Shown in pieces: positions 9,129 to 18,700 of a DNA stretch of 64,000 nt. The translations under genes were made by a program, and so were the position numbers. Under the pieces are notes generated by a model. It did not search any database, had not been told where the DNA came from, and saw only the letters and a list, made by a program, of their open reading frames with translations. Position 1 is the stretch's first letter, and each line of letters opens with the position of its first letter. The stretch covers positions 62,001 to 126,000 of the forward strand of contig NZ_WHNZ01000013.1 of assembly GCF_013141725.1 (NCBI RefSeq). Direction: 5' to 3'. The DNA comes from Paenibacillus planticolens. GTDB taxonomy: Bacteria; Bacillota; Bacilli; Paenibacillales; NBRC-103111.

Positions 9129-10298
9129 CTAAACGACACGATAAATTCGTGTATGTTTGCGAAATATTTTGTCATAGGTGTACATCAATGTGTTATATTG
9201 CGTGAGCTTGTCCAAATGGTGCAGCTGCATGGAGAGATGCTTAAGCTCCTCATCGACCAGCCCCTGCAGGAATTCTCCGCGTTCCGTGCTTTGAGCCGCA
9301 GCTGCGCTCTCACAAAGCGTAACCATGCCTTCTTCTCCCATTTTGAGCATACCTTTGGCACACGCATAAACCACACGCTGATCGGCGTCTGCCAGACTGG
9401 TTTTCATCATTTCCACGTAAGCGGTATTTCCAATGTTCGCCAATGCCTCTAACGTCAATCTGCGAATGTCCAGATTCGGATGGCTCAGCAGCTTGCTAAC
9501 CACATTCTTTGGAAGCAGGCGGGAGCTTTTCAAATACACATCCACCGCTTTTAATTGAATGTCCTCATGTTTGGAATCCATGAGCCGGAAAACGGCCGAG
9601 GCAGCTGCCGGGTCGGTGTAATCGTGCATCCCTATCAGCCCGATTTGGATGTAGGCCGGATTCTCATGGTTCACGTATTTCGTGTACAAGGAAACCGTCT
9701 CCAGCTCCGACTCGGCCATGATATCGACGATCAGCTCATAGCATTTCTTATTGTGCCGGAGCAGGAGCTGGACTATAGCTCCAAGGTCCTGCTGATTGCG
9801 GGCGCACTTGGCCACAGCCCGGGCCACAACAAACAGCGAGGAATTCAACGGATGCTCCTTTAACAGTTCCAGCAAAGCCGGCACCGCCTCCTTCACCCTC
9901 ATACACCCCAAATGATAGGCGGCATCCAGCTTCACCGGATAAGAGCGGTGATTGAACCTTGCCAGATGATGCTGCACCAAGCCAAGATCTTCGCAAAGCC
10001 GAATCAGCTTGTGCCGCTGCTCGCCCGAGAAGCACTCCATCATATCGTTCAGCTTTTCCTGCATCGCCTCCATTTCCACCTTGTTCATCGTCCATGGAGG
10101 GACTCTTAAAGGCTCCACACCGTCAAGATTGGCTTGAACATAGGTCAAGTAATCCTTAAACTTTGTTTGAAACCGGTCGAAGAGCTTCCTCCTTTGGATA
10201 TTTCTCAGCTTGATCGCATAAATGAATGCCATGCAAACAAGATTAAAAGCAATAATGATATATAACGCTTGTATGGCTACGTTAAGATTTGTATACAC
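9129..10298 (-). CDS. Membrane-anchored HEAT-repeat protein
   Basis: This 389-residue protein has one N-terminal membrane helix (about residues 8-27, ALYIIIAFNLVCMAFIYAI), a basic linker and then helical HEAT-like repeats over about 95-345 (for example AAYHLGCMRVKEAVPALLEL and ALANIGNTAYVEMMKTS). HEAT solenoids bind proteins, so it may be a cytoplasmic scaffold for the adjacent synthase. It starts with GTG behind GGAGAGGAG, 21 bp after the hydrolase gene and 15 bp before the synthase gene, consistent with a stoichiometric complex. The role is inferred from context. Confidence 0.8.
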   Translation of the reverse strand: MYTNLNVAIQALYIIIAFNLVCMAFIYAIKLRNIQRRKLFDRFQTKFKDYLTYVQANLDGVEPLRVPPWTMNKVEMEAMQEKLNDMMECFSGEQRHKLIRLCEDLGLVQHHLARFNHRSYPVKLDAAYHLGCMRVKEAVPALLELLKEHPLNSSLFVVARAVAKCARNQQDLGAIVQLLLRHNKKCYELIVDIMAESELETVSLYTKYVNHENPAYIQIGLIGMHDYTDPAAASAVFRLMDSKHEDIQLKAVDVYLKSSRLLPKNVVSKLLSHPNLDIRRLTLEALANIGNTAYVEMMKTSLADADQRVVYACAKGMLKMGEEGMVTLCESAAAAQSTERGEFLQGLVDEELKHLSMQLHHLDKLTQYNTLMYTYDKIFRKHTRIYRVV

Positions 10299-10319
10299 TT
10301 CATGAACTCCTCTCCTGCT

Positions 10320-12548
10320 TCAGCTGCCCGATTTATCGGTAACGGGACCGTTAATCTTCTGCATAGCCTCTTTCATGATCGAGTAGCTTTGTTTGGGTCG
10401 TTCCACATAATCGACCTTCTCCTCCCATCGCTGCCATGTGTACTTCGGCAGACGGGATACCGGATACGGCTCCGCCGAATCTTCCCGGCCCAGCACTTTA
10501 TTGTCCTGTACAATCCATGGTACGATGCGAACTCCTTCCACCTGAGTCACCTCGAATTTGTTCCGGCTCGGTTGGTTGTAGTTGATTACGCTCAGAGAAC
10601 TGGGATCGCTGAATCCAAGCAGCATCCAAGGAATACGCATTTCGAGCACCTGATCGTGAACCTGCCACATCGCCTTGGAGTTATAATCAGGGCGAGACGG
10701 ATCGCTATAGCCTCTCTCTAGTCCCCCAACCTCCACATCGCCGAACGGATGGTCAAACCGGGAATCCGGATGCTCCAGAAGATAATTCACAGCCAGCTTC
10801 CATGGTTTGAAAATCCCCGAATCGTCCTGCTTTTCCTTCGGATCGATATCCGGCAATCCGGAACGCTCATATAATCGAGCATGAAGATCATAATTGGAGG
10901 CGATCATCATGCGGCCTTTATTGTCGTCAGACAGCTCAATAAGGGTTTCCAATCCTTCATCCAATGTGACGCCAGGAAGCTGTGGAGCATGACGATTTCC
11001 TCCGGCTATCGTATCCACTCCAAGATATACGCTTCGCCGGGATGGATCGAAGGGTTCGGATAGCTTGGCCATCAGGTAAAGATAGCCTTCGTCATGCGTG
11101 GCCCAGATCTCTTCAAACCCGGGAACCTGCATATCCAGCCGCTGCTTATCGTCTCCAAGCCGCTCCCAATCCGAGGCGTCTCCGTCAATGGAAATCTTAT
11201 TATCCTTGCTGGGGAACATCCCTAATACTCCGAAAAAGGACTCATTAGTCAGCGTATTATACCAGTACGCGCGTCGATCCGCTTCATCATAGCGTTGGGT
11301 GTTCCACGTCTTTTTGAACCATTCATCCTGCCACGTGAACAGAATCGCCCCCGCATAGCCGGCCCCATGAATTTCCTGCAGTAAATCGGCATCAATCTCA
11401 CCCTGCTGCTTCTCGTTATGACCGCCTTGATTGCGGCCAAGTGTTCCCAAGTGGGCTACACCCACAGAAGCAGGCACGCCGTATTCGGTGACCATGACCG
11501 GCATGTCGGGGTGAGCCTCTTTTAATTTATGCAAATACGTTGTGTAGCTGTCGATTTGTCCCTTACTGTTGGTCATTGTCTGAAAGGTGCTATCAAATGT
11601 AAAAAAATCCGGGTAATACGGATACACATGATACGAGGCGAAATATCCCGCCTCCCAATCGCTCGCCGCAATATGGGTAGGATCGGCGCTGACCATATCC
11701 TCTTCAACTAGCGGCTCTCCCGGATGCTTCAGCGGATCGGTGGTCACCCAATTGGCGAATGCGATCGGATGCTGCCAGCCGTACTGGATTTCCGTTTGCG
11801 CCGCAGTATCCATCATCAAAGCCAGCCACTTTTCAAAGGCCGTCGCTCCCGGTTTATTGCGGAAGTGTTTCCCTTCATAATCGGCGGTATCCGCGTGCAG
11901 CTCGTCGGTTCCCTTCACCATTTTGGGCTCCCACTCCGTGCCGACAATCCAACTCATGAGATAAGGGCCTGCATTATATTTGTACACACCTCCAGCTTTT
12001 CCCGAATGCGGCTCGGGTGTCAGTGTCGTTTTTCCATAAACCGCCGCAACCGCATCTTTAATTTCCTGCTCGAATTTCTGCTTAACCTGGGGATCATACG
12101 CATCCTGCCCTTCAATCAGCTGTTCCTCGGGACTCCATATGCCCTGAATAAAAAACAGCGGATTATTCTGATGCGCCCTATTGTATTTGACCAACGCTTC
12201 ATAGAATTCGGGCATCATAATCGTATAGATACGGATGACATTCGCCCCCATGTCCTGGATCATTTTGAACCATCGCTCATAATCATCCTCAGAAATGGCC
12301 AATTCACCGGGAAAGTGTCCGGGGATGGTCGCCCCCATATTTACCCCTTTGGCGAAATAAGGCTTCCAGGCTTGATCGGCATACTCCTCCATGCCCGTTC
12401 CATTAGTCCTAAACTTCACATGTGTGCCGTCGGCAGTCGTCGTGCTTTCTATTTTAATAAAAACAGGACGCAGCCAATAAAAGAGCACACCGGCTATAAT
12501 CGCAATGACAAAACCGAGCTTTAACGCGTATTTGAACCACTTGCGCAT
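10320..12548 (-). CDS. Membrane-anchored glycoside hydrolase, GH2/GH5-type TIM barrel
   Basis: The likely 742-residue product starts at the ATG at 12546-12548 behind AAGGTGA; an ATG 16 codons upstream has no ribosome site. A single membrane anchor (about residues 8-25, LGFVIAIIAGVLFYW) precedes an extracellular TIM-barrel domain. Candidate catalytic acids are in IVGTEWEP (acid/base) and VTEYGVPA (nucleophile), followed by ILFTWQDEW. The C-terminal third (from about residue 470) resembles a carbohydrate-binding beta-sandwich. It is probably the first gene of the exopolysaccharide operon and may trim or release the polymer. No convincing promoter was recognised between 12549 and 12713. Confidence 0.8.
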   Translation of the reverse strand: MRKWFKYALKLGFVIAIIAGVLFYWLRPVFIKIESTTTADGTHVKFRTNGTGMEEYADQAWKPYFAKGVNMGATIPGHFPGELAISEDDYERWFKMIQDMGANVIRIYTIMMPEFYEALVKYNRAHQNNPLFFIQGIWSPEEQLIEGQDAYDPQVKQKFEQEIKDAVAAVYGKTTLTPEPHSGKAGGVYKYNAGPYLMSWIVGTEWEPKMVKGTDELHADTADYEGKHFRNKPGATAFEKWLALMMDTAAQTEIQYGWQHPIAFANWVTTDPLKHPGEPLVEEDMVSADPTHIAASDWEAGYFASYHVYPYYPDFFTFDSTFQTMTNSKGQIDSYTTYLHKLKEAHPDMPVMVTEYGVPASVGVAHLGTLGRNQGGHNEKQQGEIDADLLQEIHGAGYAGAILFTWQDEWFKKTWNTQRYDEADRRAYWYNTLTNESFFGVLGMFPSKDNKISIDGDASDWERLGDDKQRLDMQVPGFEEIWATHDEGYLYLMAKLSEPFDPSRRSVYLGVDTIAGGNRHAPQLPGVTLDEGLETLIELSDDNKGRMMIASNYDLHARLYERSGLPDIDPKEKQDDSGIFKPWKLAVNYLLEHPDSRFDHPFGDVEVGGLERGYSDPSRPDYNSKAMWQVHDQVLEMRIPWMLLGFSDPSSLSVINYNQPSRNKFEVTQVEGVRIVPWIVQDNKVLGREDSAEPYPVSRLPKYTWQRWEEKVDYVERPKQSYSIMKEAMQKINGPVTDKSGS

Positions 12549-12713
12549 CCTATTCACCTTCGATAGTTTCTGAAAATTATGCTTTCTGGTTGTCATGTTA
12601 CGGCAATTAGGGCTGTTTGTCTGTTTTCTATCTGTTAAAAATTGTTATCCATTCAAGAAAATTGTGTTCCTTTTTTAAATTTTGTTATCAAAGGTTAAAC
12701 ATTTATTAGAAAA

Positions 12714-12739
12714 AGACATAGAGTGTTAACTCTATGTCT
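12714..12739 (-). terminator. Intrinsic terminator, minus direction
   Basis: A perfect 11-bp stem (AGACATAGAGT / ACTCTATGTCT) with a four-base loop is followed on the minus strand by TTTTT. No intact minus-strand gene lies directly upstream; it closes a decayed gene start at about 12740-12790. It would insulate the exopolysaccharide operon from upstream transcription. Confidence 0.7.
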
Positions 12740-12790
12740 GGCTTCTTCGTATTTCGTTTGGATTTCTTGCAAGATTACCACCTCGCGTCA
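12740..12790 (-). pseudogene. Decayed start of a small coiled-coil protein gene
   Basis: On the minus strand GAGGTGG and a TTG at 12770-12772 open a frame reading LQEIQTKYEEARHRVNTL. The ribosome site and first ten codons closely match the start of the intact gene at 31815-32096 (MQEIQTKYEEVLQEES) at the DNA level. The rest of the gene is absent, with the terminator hairpin at 12714-12739 following at once. It appears to be the 5' scar of a second copy. Confidence 0.5.
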
Positions 12791-12791
12791 T

Positions 12792-12842
12792 TACGCATTC
12801 GCGTACCATATTTTAAAATATTAAATGGTACGTTATTGCGTA
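12792..12842. promoter_or_regulatory. Large split palindrome upstream of the XRE gene, candidate operator
   Basis: Two nested inverted repeats share one centre at 12817. The outer arms are TACGCA (12792-12797) and TGCGTA (12837-12842). The inner arms are GTACCAT (12803-12809) and ATGGTAC (12825-12831). The spacing between inner and outer arms is five bases on each side. The centre is pure A/T. A TATAGT box at 12841-12846 could be the -10 of the XRE gene, so a bound dimer or tetramer would block it. Autoregulation is inferred. Confidence 0.6.
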
Positions 12843-12884
12843 TAGTCAACAACTAAAACTGATTACTCGGAAGGTGATCTGACC

Positions 12885-13106
12885 ATGGCAAAAAAGGTAA
12901 TCGTTAAAATATCTGAACTTACAAATAAACACAACATTTCCTTGCGCGAATTATCCAGGCTATCAGATGTTAGGCATGCCGCGTTAAGTGAGTTGGCAAA
13001 TGGGAAACGGGAGAATATTAATTTTAACCATATTGTGAGGATCGCGGAGGCTCTGGAGATTCAGGATATACGGGAGATTGTTGATTTGGTTGAGGTTGAT
13101 GAATAG
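12885..13106 (+). CDS. Small XRE-family DNA-binding protein
   Basis: This 73-residue protein is almost entirely a Cro/C1-type helix-turn-helix (SLRELSRLSDVRHAALSEL is the HTH core), ending with an acidic tail. The ATG follows GGAAGGTGAT. It is likely a repressor that binds the split palindrome at 12792-12842 just upstream. The divergent exopolysaccharide operon begins about 340 bp away, so cross-control is possible but not shown. Confidence 0.85.
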   Translation: MAKKVIVKISELTNKHNISLRELSRLSDVRHAALSELANGKRENINFNHIVRIAEALEIQDIREIVDLVEVDE

Positions 13107-13133
13107 ACAACTCAAGTGAAATAAACGATGATA

Positions 13134-13165
13134 AAACCCTAGATGCATTTAAGCTTCTAGGGTTT
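13134..13165. terminator. Hairpin after the XRE gene
   Basis: A 10-bp perfect stem (AAACCCTAGA / TCTAGGGTTT) with a 12-base loop lies 28 bp after the XRE stop codon. There is no strong T-run on the plus strand, so termination is probable rather than certain. Confidence 0.4.
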
Positions 13166-13196
13166 CTGGTACTTCTCGCTGGACGAACCATCTCAT

Positions 13197-13379
13197 TCAC
13201 GACTTATCTTTTCCAAGCAATTCAATTACTTTATCAAGCTTCTTCCCCATTTCAACATCGTGTTTCTTCTTCCAATCAAAGTATCTAATGCCACTTATCA
13301 ACGCAACAACTAACAATACTACCAAAAGTAACGAAATCAGTTGCATTAAACCAGTTACTACCGAAAACGAAAATCCCAT
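13197..13379 (-). CDS. Small single-pass membrane protein
   Basis: This 60-residue protein has one membrane helix (about residues 8-30, rich in Leu/Val/Ile) followed by a short basic and charged tail (FDWKKKHDVEMGKKLDKVIELL) likely forming an amphipathic helix. The ATG follows GAGGGGGG. The layout resembles small DUF4083-like proteins of Bacilli, but the family was not established. No neighbour suggests a role. Confidence 0.6.
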   Translation of the reverse strand: MGFSFSVVTGLMQLISLLLVVLLVVALISGIRYFDWKKKHDVEMGKKLDKVIELLGKDKS

Positions 13380-13441
13380 CTAATATTCCCCCCTCAACAT
13401 ATAATCTTTGATTAAAAATTATTAATACTTTCGGATGTCTT

Positions 13442-13489
13442 TTATTATATCACCAGTTTACAAACTCAGGATATTAGTCTAGTCATAGA
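13442..13489. repeat. Interspersed repeat, copy A (partial)
   Basis: The segment beginning TTATTATATCACC and containing CAGGATATTAGTCTAG matches the left half of longer copies at 38741-38880 and 53536-53663. It lacks the hairpin part found in those copies. It lies between the small membrane protein gene and the broken retropepsin cassette. Confidence 0.6.
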
Positions 13490-13669
13490 GGGTAAGTTCT
13501 TCCTCGAAGCGGCGTTCGACTTGTGGGCTCGTTTCTTCGGGATAGAGCCTATAAAAGCAAAAAAGAGAAGACCTGAAAACTTGGCCTTCCCGAAGATCAC
13601 GACTGCTCTATTATTCGTTTTATATGGTATACTTTTAGCAAGAAATACTGTGAGCGAGGTGTATGTCCT

Positions 13670-13924
13670 ATGCAATGGCAAGAAGTTCGCAATATTTATC
13701 CTGATCAGTATGTTTTGCTTGAAATCCTGACTTCCCACACAGAGAATAATGTTCAGTACGTTGATGAAGTCGCTTTGGTTAGAGCAATTCAAGACCCACA
13801 TGAAGCAACTAAAGAATTATTTTAGTGCAGGGACAACAATATCGTCTACCACACCGGTCAAGAGAAGATAACCATTGAAATTAGGCATAACCCATTATAT
13901 AGGAGTAGACGAAATGCAGATTGA
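13670..13924 (+). pseudogene. Small protein gene interrupted by an in-frame TAG
   Basis: An ATG at 13670 opens a frame reading MQWQEVRNIYPDQYVLLEIL and onwards for 51 codons to a TAG at 13823-13825. The same frame then continues through VYHTGQEKITIEIRH to TGA at 13922-13924, which would give an 84-residue product. This looks like one nonsense mutation in a short gene. The gene directly downstream overlaps it and is also broken. From memory, proteins of this type sit directly upstream of retropepsin-like genes in Firmicutes; this was not checked. Confidence 0.55.
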
Positions 13925-14045
13925 ATATGCTTATAATCTACTCCAAACATCTATGACCATTTGCTATAAAGGATGATCTTTGACTATCAACAATTTAGTG
14001 ATTGATACCGGCGCAGCGCATTCCCCGCATCCCGCTATTATCTAG
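13914..14045 (+). pseudogene. Retropepsin-like aspartic protease fragment with premature stop
   Basis: The frame from ATG 13914 reads MQIEYAYNLLQTSMTICYKG, stops at TGA 13974-13976, then continues in frame with LTINNLVIDTGAAHS. The DTGAA motif is the flap/active-site signature of retropepsin-like proteases. The frame ends at TAG 14043-14045, so most of the expected protein is missing. The remnant runs into the 3' end of the convergent SPFH gene. Confidence 0.6.
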
Positions 14046-15141
14046 CTCCCCCAAGAAGTGAATTCAACTGTTCCAGCAGATTGTCTCTGCCCGTGAGCGA
14101 GATCGTCCCGATTTTCTCACAAATTTTCTCGAGAAACTCAAGCTCCTTCAAGCGGAATAGGGTCTGATTCTCGTCCATCAACTTAGCTGTGTTCAGCAGA
14201 CTGCGAGTAGAAGCCGTTTCCTCACGACGGGTAATCAAATTTGCTTGGGCTTTCTTTTCCGCCAGCAGCACAGTATTAAGTATCTCTTTTATATCCCCAG
14301 GCAGAATAATATCCTTTACCCCAGCAGAAAAGAATTTGACCCCGTAATCCTCACTCTTTTCGTTCAGACGGGACAGTACAAATGCCGCAATCTCTTGCTT
14401 CATCCGCAAAAGGTCATCGAGTTTCAATGTCCCGACGTATTCACGCAGAATAAGCTGCAATAGAATATAAACCTGATCTTCGAAGGCTTTGATTTCCAGT
14501 GCACGCAGCGGATTAATAATCTTGTACTGGCAGACGAAGTTTAAGCGAAGCGTTACCTTGTCCTCCGTCATCATTTCCTGACCGGTCATATCCAACTGTT
14601 GCTGCCGTAAATCCACGGTTTTTATCGATGCTACCACAGGCCCCTTCCAGAAATAATATTTTCCTGGGGCAAGCTCCTTCTGCATGACGTTGTTATAAAA
14701 AAGCATCCCTGTCTCGTGACTGGCCACTTCGGAAACATAAAGATAGCCTGCAACTTTCGCAAATATGGCTCTATCTATTTCTGCACCAACCTCTGGTTGG
14801 CGAATATCGACTCGCGTAAAATCATGACGTTTCAGCACATTCCAGAAAGCGTATTTACCGACTGTCATAAGGGATACGAACTTTCCATCCTCATAATGAA
14901 GCACATACTCATGATCTTGAATATTGATAACGGTCAGCTCTTCAAGCAATCGTTCATCCTGAAGAAATAAGTTCAAATCCTTCCCCTGTACGGCAAATGG
15001 CTTAGTAACATTCAACAACACGATTTCATCGTCTGAAAATGGAGCGAGTCGATAAACACCAGGCTGCAGGTGCTTCACATAACTGCCTTTTTTAAACAGT
15101 AATCCTCGTTCGTCAGCTTTAACGATAATTTTCTTAAACAT
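14038..15141 (-). CDS. SPFH-domain (slipin/stomatin-like) protein
   Basis: This protein of about 367 residues has an SPFH/Band 7 core (about 135-290: GYLYVSEVASHETGMLFY, YFWKGPV, TVDLRQQQLDMTGQEMMT, VSRLN-type helices, DIILPGDIKEILNTVLLAEKKAQANLI). Such proteins assemble on membranes. There is no N-terminal membrane helix, so it may be peripheral; it has an N-terminal extension of about 130 residues. Two adjacent ATGs (15139-15144) follow GAGGAG; the second has better spacing. Its 3' end overlaps the retropepsin remnant by a few bases. Confidence 0.8.
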   Translation of the reverse strand: MFKKIIVKADERGLLFKKGSYVKHLQPGVYRLAPFSDDEIVLLNVTKPFAVQGKDLNLFLQDERLLEELTVINIQDHEYVLHYEDGKFVSLMTVGKYAFWNVLKRHDFTRVDIRQPEVGAEIDRAIFAKVAGYLYVSEVASHETGMLFYNNVMQKELAPGKYYFWKGPVVASIKTVDLRQQQLDMTGQEMMTEDKVTLRLNFVCQYKIINPLRALEIKAFEDQVYILLQLILREYVGTLKLDDLLRMKQEIAAFVLSRLNEKSEDYGVKFFSAGVKDIILPGDIKEILNTVLLAEKKAQANLITRREETASTRSLLNTAKLMDENQTLFRLKELEFLEKICEKIGTISLTGRDNLLEQLNSLLGGAR

Positions 15142-15144
15142 CAT

Positions 15145-15755
15145 TTATCTCCTCATTTCATGGAACTATTGTCGTGTGTTGTGACCTTTATTAGGAAACC
15201 CTCCTGATCAAGAAGCGGAGCCAAGCTTAAGGTTGGAGGATCGGTACCTGCGTACGAAACTTTCTGATGGCGAGGCGAACCCCATTTCAGCCCGCGCTCA
15301 CTCATCTTGCCATTATGCAGCAAAGTACTTTATCTCTGAACCGGTATCCACAGGCTGCAGAGCTGCTTTCTCAGTGCCTACTTGAAGCCAGGATGAGGGT
15401 TCCCGCTAACAGGTCTAATTTGTTCATCGCTCGATGGGAAGTCGAGTATTCTACCAGAATCGCTCATTATGCGATTGGGGAATCGAACCCCAAATAGTGG
15501 TTTCTTACCGATCCGATCGTACAGGATACCGCAACATACCATGTACGGCACTGCGGGATATCTCGATATCCCCGCCTCGTTACGACCGTCCGAACAAGAA
15601 ACAATGTATGATTAAACGCCATCTGGCGCTTACCACCTTACTTCATGCCTTACAGGTTCTATCTTCGCTTATTTTCGAAATAACGAACATGGCGGAAGTA
15701 TTACGACGACGCATAAACTTTTCCATTCCTCCCATCCGAGACTAGAACACCAAAC
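15145..15755. other. Intergenic region with a hairpin and tRNA-like debris
   Basis: No convincing gene was seen. A hairpin at 15553-15575 (GCGGGATATC / GATATCCCCGC) has no T-run. On the minus strand, 15440-15495 contains a T-arm-like GGGG-TTCGATT-CCCC and, further 3', GGTAGAATA with a five-pair stem around CTTCCCA. These resemble parts of a tRNA-Gly but are in an order that cannot fold as one tRNA. Confidence 0.35.
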
Positions 15756-15780
15756 AACCCTACATCATTGATGTAGAGTT
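15747..15780 (-). terminator. Terminator of the SLH protein gene
   Basis: On the minus strand an 11-pair stem (AACTCTACATC / GATGTAGGGTT, one G-T pair) with a three-base loop is followed by GTTGTTTG, 16 bp after the stop codon. The stem shares the ACATC...GATGTAGGG core with terminators at 21163-21206 and 22603-22644. Confidence 0.65.
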
Positions 15781-15795
15781 ATTTGATTTAAAAAC

Positions 15796-18700
15796 TTATT
15801 TAACGTCGCTAATTTGTTTCAGCATACGTACGACAACTGTGACCACTTGGGCCCTTGTACTATTTTGAGACGGAGCAAAATGAGTATCATCTACGCCGTT
15901 CAGCAATCCGAGCGTTGTAGCCGCTGCAACGTATTGTTTAGCCCACTCACTCATGCTGCTTGCATCTACATAGCCGTTCGGTTGATCAGAAACAATATTG
16001 CTCAATTTTTTACCAGTAACGTTCAAATACGCGTTGACTATCATGACAGCCAGCTGCTCTCGCGTAACATTAGCTTCTGGAGAGAAGGTGCTATCGCTAG
16101 TTCCTTCTACGATATTCGCAGCATAGGCAGCGTTCACAGCATCCACATACCATGAATCTGCAGCTACATCTTCAAAAGCTTTGGTTGTTGCTTGAGGGGA
16201 CAGGTTTAGTGCTTTCTTGAGAATTGTAACAAACTGCGCTCTAGTCATATTGCTGTCCGGTTGAAAGGATTGATCGTCCATACCGTCGATAATCTTTTTG
16301 CCGACAAGTTGCTCAATGTCTTTTTGTGCCCAGTGTCCTTGCGTATCCGTGAATGTTTTTACGGCCATTTCTATCTTTTCCAACACAGCATACTTCGAGA
16401 AGTGTGACAATGTAGCGGTAATTGTACCGTCACCATTTACCTTGCCCCCCATGTAAGTCCAAGTGTTCGTTGTTTCATCCAACCAATACACACCTAGATT
16501 CCTAGCGTCCGTTACCTTTGACTGGTCATAGTGGAATGTAGCCTCTATCGGCGTATCAAAAGTTGTTATAGCCTTGTCTTTTTCGCCTAAAGAAAACTCC
16601 AATACCGGGGACGCCGTAGCGAAATCGCCAAATATCTGAATATCATTAGATGCGATTGTAAGCTTCACAGTTTCAAATTTGTATGCCCCGCTTAAGGAGC
16701 TAACAGGAAATTTGAACTGAACATCGTTAGCCTTGATAACAATAGGCTTGCCTTTATTCGCTGCATTCTGAGCAATGTCTCCCTCGAAGCTAACCGTAGT
16801 AATATCGAGATGCTGTTTAACCGTAGCATCAAGTATAAGCTCCTTATTTGCTTCTTTGGCAAGATCGATCAACATATCCACATGAGCCGGTTGGAAGGCA
16901 TAAGTCATTTTGCCGTTAGCGTCACGCGTAGGTAAGCTTACGCCACCACCGCCGACACCACCGCCACCACCGCCTCCAAGGGCAGCAGGTTCAGCTTTAT
17001 ATGCTTTTGCAATCTTTATACTTGGCAAACCGTCGCCATGCTGCACAGAGAAATACAGACTTCCCTCCCCGGTTCCTAACTGAGGAATGGTAAAGTTCAG
17101 TGAAGTGGCATTCGGTGCAACTGCTTGAAGTAAGAATGAGTTAGCTGATGCAGAATCGCGGTACACCCTAACGATATCTCCATAATTCAAGCCTGAAACA
17201 GTAATCGTATCAGAGGTTCCGGACTTATTATTCGTAATTTCAATTTGATCAGGCGTCAATGATGGCCCATACGCCCGATCAATTATGCTTGTTGTAACAG
17301 GCATGCTCATCCCTGTAGAAGAAACGGCATAAACTGCAATCCGAGTTGCCCCTAATGGAATTTGGGTATTCATAGGGATATTGGCCTCATAAATTCCTAT
17401 TTCACTTTTTGGCAGACTGCTGATTGCTTTGAGCTTTTTCAGTTGTTCATCGACAAAATAAATATCAAAACGCGTCGTAGAATTGGAGCTCATACTAGAA
17501 TTAAAGGATATGGTCCCTCCTATTTCCCCTACATCACCATCGTAATCCGTCTGGTTCACTGTCACCATTAAGGGTTGACTTTCCGTCGGCAGGGTAGAAA
17601 TAGGTTCACTTGCTATATTATCGGTCAAATTATAAAAACCCAATACATACCGGTCATTTGCCGAATTCATTGCCCATAGCATCAGGCGCCATGCACCCGC
17701 TGGGATTTGCGTATCTTTAATCGAAAGGCTGTACCGTTGTTGCCCTTTGTTTACCTCCGCAAAAGGAGGGCCTATTGAGTCTAGTCTTGAATCTAAAAAG
17801 CTAATAAAATATTTGTTCACGGCCGTTTCATTGACAACAGGAATCCAGTGCAGTACGCCATCAATTTTTCCGGCGCGAGCATCCAGATCTTCAAAGTAAT
17901 CACTACCAGGATCGGCGTCAATTTTGTCCCAAAATCCAAAATAGAACCCGTTTGGACTCTCACCTTGACTGTTTTTGCCGAAAATCCCGATCCTTACAGC
18001 TCCTGATGGAATTGCAGTACCGCTAGGCAATGTAATTTCATAAGACGGATTATTAAACCCTTGATTAAGACGAATGAGATTACTTCTAGTTACTTCAGCG
18101 ATCGATTGCAGTTTAACATTGTTACCATCGACAAAATAAAGTGCATAGCTTGTTGCCGGGCCTTCTAACGAGGCTTCGTACCAATTAATCCAACCGCCGA
18201 AGCTTCCTTGAGATACATCTTCATCCAAACTTCTACCCAATAGAATGTTTGGAGTCGGAATCGCTGGATTCGTTCCTACAATAACCGGACTGCTTGTCGT
18301 GTTATCAAAAATCTGCATCCGGTACAATTCGGTTCCAACATTCCCTTTCAGGTCTTTCGGTCTCATATCCATATAAATTGCACCTGCAGGCACAATATTC
18401 TCAGCAACATCAACACGATAAGTTATTCCGGGCGATGTATGTTTGGAAACACTATAGACATTGCCAATTTGGGTTCCAGAAGCATTAGAAAATGATAATT
18501 GATAGCCAGAATACCTAGTTTCGTTTGGGTTATACCATGAGACCAGCGGATGAATTTTCCCCCTAATTGGGTTCTGATCTTCCAATGTGTAACTAAAGTA
18601 GGGGTATGGACCTCCTTCGCCACCGTCGGTTGGAGGAATATCAACATAATCCGAGAGCTCAACAGTAGCGGCGGAAGAGCTTTCTCCAATAGCATTCTTT

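Noticed and set aside
13521..13730. 70-codon plus-strand frame with a hydrophobic segment (PKITTALLFVLYGILLA)
   Set aside because: Weak start context, overlaps the retropepsin-cassette gene start in another frame, and no recognised family.
15434..15745. 103-codon plus-strand frame in the SPFH-SLH gap
   Set aside because: Composition is not protein-like, no ribosome site, and it crosses hairpins and tRNA-like debris.
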